A stretch of DNA of 64,000 nt from Pachysolen tannophilus NRRL Y-2460 (lineage: Eukaryota > Ascomycota > Pichiomycetes > Alaninales > Pachysolenaceae): positions 495,559 to 559,558 of the forward strand of contig KV454017.1 of assembly GCA_001661245.1 (NCBI GenBank), in the 5' to 3' direction. Position numbers and translations under genes: made by a program. Positions 61,434 through 64,000 of the stretch are shown in pieces. The notes beneath the pieces are model-generated. The model was not told the origin of the DNA. It worked only from the letters and a program-made list of their open reading frames with translations, and did no database searches. The number at the start of each line of letters is the position of its first letter. Position 1 is the stretch's first letter.

Positions 61434-61456
61434 CGCATTTGAAGCGGGAAAATGCG
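61434..61456. promoter_or_regulatory. CGCATTT/AAATGCG inverted repeat with E2F-like core
   Basis: Arms CGCATTT (61434-61440) and AAATGCG (61450-61456) flank GAAGCGGGA. GCGGGAAAA (61444-61452) reads TTTTCCCGC on the minus strand, matching the metazoan E2F consensus. It lies about 275 bp upstream of the Whi5/Nrm1-like start. Confidence 0.4.
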
Positions 61457-61544
61457 CACGCATGTTCTCCACTACAAACAGATTTTTGAAATGACTTTAA
61501 ACCGGTAATTTTATTATGTATTTTATCAATTGATAATGATAATA

Positions 61545-61620
61545 ATAATGATAATAATAATATGAAATTATAATAATATGAAATAATAATAATATGAAAT
61601 AATAATATGAAATAATAATA
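61545..61620. repeat. AT-rich tandem repeat (AATAATATGAAAT units)
   Basis: About four imperfect units of 10-13 bp built from AATAATATGAAAT, preceded by GATAATAATAAT. It is a simple-sequence array in intergenic DNA. Confidence 0.75.
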
Positions 61621-61769
61621 AGAAAAATTTTCTCTTTTTTTTTTTAAAAAAAAAAAAACATGTAATGAAAAGCACACATTAATTCCCCAAATATAATGAA
61701 ATTTTAATAATAAAAAATGAAAAATAAAAATTAGTAGTATACAATATAAATAATTGGCTATTAAGTTTG

Positions 61770-64000
61770 TTATTTCTTTAAAACTTTCTCTAATTCATCT
61801 TCTTCAGCAACGCTTAATTTTATCAATTCCTCTTCGTCTTCGTCCTCATCCTCGTCACTTTTATCTTCTTCTTCATCTTCGTCATCATTATTCTCGTCAT
61901 CTTCTTCACTTTCCTCTTCATCTTCTTCAGGTTCACTTTCTTCATTAAAACCCAATTTTTTAGCTTTTAAACATACAGTATTAACGATTTCATTCCAATC
62001 CATCATACCACCCATACCAATATCACCATAACTTCCAACAACTTTTTCTGTTGGTTTTAAAATTTCAATCCATTTCATTTCTTCTTTTATAGCTTTTAAA
62101 TGTCTCTTTGTAGTTGGTGAATTATATGCATAACTAACCATTGATGGTGCTAATAAAATTGGATATTGTGTATTCCATGCTCTAACAACATTTGTTAATA
62201 AATTATCACAAAGTCCAAGTGCAATCTTAGATAAAGTGTTTGCAGTTAATGGTGCAATTATTAAGATATCAGCCCAACGACGTAATTCTATATGTAATAC
62301 AGGATCTGATCTTGCACCCCATGTAGACCATTCATCTTTATCTCTCCATATTTGAACATTTGTTGGAAACTCACCACGAGAAACAAAATGTTCTGCTGCA
62401 GAAGTTAAAATTAATTGTATTGAAATTTTACGTCCAAATATCTCTTCCAATTTATTTATTATTAATCTTGTCTTTTTGGTAGATACTGAACCACATATAC
62501 CAAATAAAACATGGAATTTATTATCATCTTGAGGTAATCTTGCATCTATGATTTGCTTTGTCACTGGAGACAGAACTGATGTTGGATGGCCAGTTGCAAC
62601 ACCATTCGATGATTGCGCATTAGTGGAAGCTGCTGGTCCTCCTCCTCCTCCTGCTGGTCCTGCTACTCCAGGTCCTCCTCCTGTTGCTGCCACCCCAACT
62701 ATTGACAGAGGTCCATGCAAGTTGCTGGCGCTCCTTCTTGAATCTCGATCATTAATACTATTTAGAGCTGTATCTATGGGTACGGGTACATTTCTTGATT
62801 CACATGTACTAGCAGATCCACTGCGTGATCTAGATTCGCCACTACTTCCACCATGCTTCAAAGTATCATCAACATAAAAATGTGCATGCATAGATGGTAA
62901 TTTTTGATGATGAAATTGTTGTTGATTTAATTTTAAATTTCTAACAGATAATTCACGATCATCATTAGATTGTCTTTCTTCATCAAATAATTCTGCCAAT
63001 TTTGATGAAGATTTCTCTCTTGCTGCATGGGCTGCAGCAGCTGATACTACAGCTTGAGCAGCAGCTCTTCCTCTTAATAATGCACCTCCTGCTGGTATTG
63101 TTTCTCTTTCTCTTTCTCTTTCTCTTTGTTGTTGTTGTTGACTTACTATAGAAGGAACAGGTGATTTTGGAGGTGAAATAAAATGTGGTTTTATCGAACT
63201 TGGAGAACATGGATTTGATTGAACTAAAATCGATTGTGGTTGAGGAGAAACAACATGAGTATTTGTTGAATCCAATTTAATTGGTTTAAAATCATTTGTA
63301 ACAGGATTATTTGTAGAATTTGATACTCCAGGAATTACATCAGCAATCGAGTTTGTACTCACACTACCAATGGAATTTGTTGCAATAAATTGTTGTTGTG
63401 ATTGATTTGGTTTTAAAATTGGAGGAGGTGATGGACATCTTAAATTTGAAATTGCCATAACTCTTGGATTTTCTTGTTCAAATTGATCTTTAATACTATT
63501 AATATCCAGAGAGCTCCCATTATTTGCTTGATTGCTTGATATTGTTACTGATGATTTTTTATTAGTAAAAGTTTGACTCTTTGTTGTAGAATCAAATGTA
63601 ATGACTGGTTTCTTTCTTGGAGCATCGATATTATTTTCTGAAGCAACATCATTAACTGTGAAAGAAGAAGTTGAAGATATATCCACTGATGGCTGCTCTG
63701 CATTGGCATTGGCGTTGGTGCCGCTGTTGACACCGTTGTTGTTTGTGCTACTGTTGTTGCCGCCACTGGCACTGCCACTGGCGGTACCTACTTCTCTTCC
63801 CACTGAAGCTGCCGAGGCTGCCGCCAAAGCTACTGAAGCTGCTACCGAAGCTGCCGCCGGTGCATCACATTCCTGCTGTGGTTGTACCGCCAGCGCTGCT
63901 TCAGAAGATCCCGGTGCTGGTCCTGGTGATGGTGCTGCTCTATCTCCAAGAGCTTCACCTTCTCCATGGGTTACTCGCCGTTCCAGCTCTAATGAAGGAG
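61770..64000 (-). CDS. VHS3: HAL3/VHS3/SIS2-family protein (N-terminus beyond window)
   Basis: Flavodoxin-like protein of the Hal3 family. In yeast these inhibit the phosphatase Ppz1 and help form the trimeric phosphopantothenoylcysteine decarboxylase of CoA synthesis. The frame is open to the right edge with no ATG after 63827, so the 5' end is missing (at least 743 codons). A long Ala/Ser/Gln-rich N-terminal part precedes the flavoprotein domain: KFHVLFGICGSVSTKKTRLI, the catalytic His in VLHIELRRWADILIIAPLTA, NTLSKIALGLCDNLLTNVVR, LLAPSMVSYAYNSPTTKRHL and GDIGMGGMMDWNEIV. The Asp/Glu-rich C-terminal tail is typical of Sis2/Vhs3. The conserved Cys and the PxMNxxMW motif of plain decarboxylases are absent. 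SIS2 and VHS3 cannot be separated. Confidence 0.88.
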   Translation of the reverse strand, partial: PSLELERRVTHGEGEALGDRAAPSPGPAPGSSEAALAVQPQQECDAPAAASVAASVALAAASAASVGREVGTASGSASGGNNSSTNNNGVNSGTNANANAEQPSVDISSTSSFTVNDVASENNIDAPRKKPVITFDSTTKSQTFTNKKSSVTISSNQANNGSSLDINSIKDQFEQENPRVMAISNLRCPSPPPILKPNQSQQQFIATNSIGSVSTNSIADVIPGVSNSTNNPVTNDFKPIKLDSTNTHVVSPQPQSILVQSNPCSPSSIKPHFISPPKSPVPSIVSQQQQQRERERERETIPAGGALLRGRAAAQAVVSAAAAHAAREKSSSKLAELFDEERQSNDDRELSVRNLKLNQQQFHHQKLPSMHAHFYVDDTLKHGGSSGESRSRSGSASTCESRNVPVPIDTALNSINDRDSRRSASNLHGPLSIVGVAATGGGPGVAGPAGGGGGPAASTNAQSSNGVATGHPTSVLSPVTKQIIDARLPQDDNKFHVLFGICGSVSTKKTRLIINKLEEIFGRKISIQLILTSAAEHFVSRGEFPTNVQIWRDKDEWSTWGARSDPVLHIELRRWADILIIAPLTANTLSKIALGLCDNLLTNVVRAWNTQYPILLAPSMVSYAYNSPTTKRHLKAIKEEMKWIEILKPTEKVVGSYGDIGMGGMMDWNEIVNTVCLKAKKLGFNEESEPEEDEEESEEDDENNDDEDEEEDKSDEDEDEDEEELIKLSVAEEDELEKVLKK

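Larger units (their letters stand above)
61160..61769. other. Intergenic region upstream of the Whi5/Nrm1-like gene
   Basis: 610 bp between two minus-strand genes: two (TA)n tracts (61197-61217 and 61311-61330), a poly-A run, the GC-richer inverted-repeat island at 61434-61456, and an AATAATATGAAAT repeat at 61545-61620. An A/T-rich stretch leads to the HAL3-like stop. Confidence 0.6.

Noticed and set aside
1-64000. Transposons, LTR elements, CRISPR arrays, rRNA and operon-like novel systems
   Set aside because: No transposase, reverse-transcriptase or integrase sequence, no long terminal repeats and no regular spacer array could be found. All long frames match ordinary yeast housekeeping families.

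Overview
The window is nuclear DNA from a budding yeast (Saccharomycotina). It is very AT-rich and gene-dense. The genes are almost all intronless, and the two introns that can be recognised carry GTAAGT donors and a perfect TACTAAC branch point. The proteins are clear counterparts of Saccharomyces cerevisiae genes. Several neighbour pairs match the S. cerevisiae map (by recall of systematic names): QRI7/NSE4, HPT1/UTP5/NCB2, ERP5/UBA4, and looser clusters from YHR101-112 and YDR362-365. Many in-frame CTG codons sit where relatives have polar residues or proline. This hints at the CUG-Ser clade (Candida/Debaryomyces group) but does not prove it.

Layout. 1-9.5 kb: 3' part of a YCK2-type casein kinase I, MME1 (mitochondrial carrier), QRI7 and NSE4 (convergent), an F-box protein, then an intergenic stretch with a structured island and a minisatellite. 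9.5-16.4 kb: HPT1 (frame broken near its end), UTP5, NCB2, an artefactual assembly gap, and PEP12. 16.6-23.5 kb: RTC5, ESF1, a second minisatellite, ERP5 and UBA4. 23.8-38.7 kb: the giant ribosome-assembly ATPase MDN1, with a probable intron just after its start codon. 39-54.6 kb: TFC6, a PLP-dependent sulfur-amino-acid enzyme (YHR112C type), BIG1, ESC2, LEU4, CYC2, CIA1, YPT35 and EPL1. 55.9-64 kb: a carboxypeptidase Y-like protease, SRP40, a Whi5/Nrm1-type repressor, and the 3' part of a HAL3/VHS3-type protein that runs off the right edge.

How the genes work together. Ribosome biogenesis is heavily represented (UTP5, ESF1, MDN1, SRP40), and three of these promoters carry the PAC plus RRPE motif pair. 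Two genes act in tRNA modification (QRI7 for mitochondrial t6A, UBA4 for the Urm1 thiolation route). Others serve vacuolar and endosomal traffic (PEP12, YPT35, RTC5, ERP5, carboxypeptidase), chromatin and transcription (NCB2, EPL1, TFC6, Whi5/Nrm1), genome stability (NSE4, ESC2) and amino-acid synthesis (LEU4, PLP enzyme). Several promoters contain textbook sites that fit the gene below them: Met31/32 plus Cbf1 for the PLP enzyme, Gcn4 for LEU4, and an MCB for NSE4.

I see no transposon, LTR element, CRISPR array, rRNA or convincing tRNA. No undescribed multi-gene system is evident. The most unusual signals are the candidate structured RNA near 9.0 kb, the dispersed 9-bp minisatellite family, the promoter palindrome at 41.4 kb, the GGCTGT cluster at 54.7 kb, and the CTG-decoding question.
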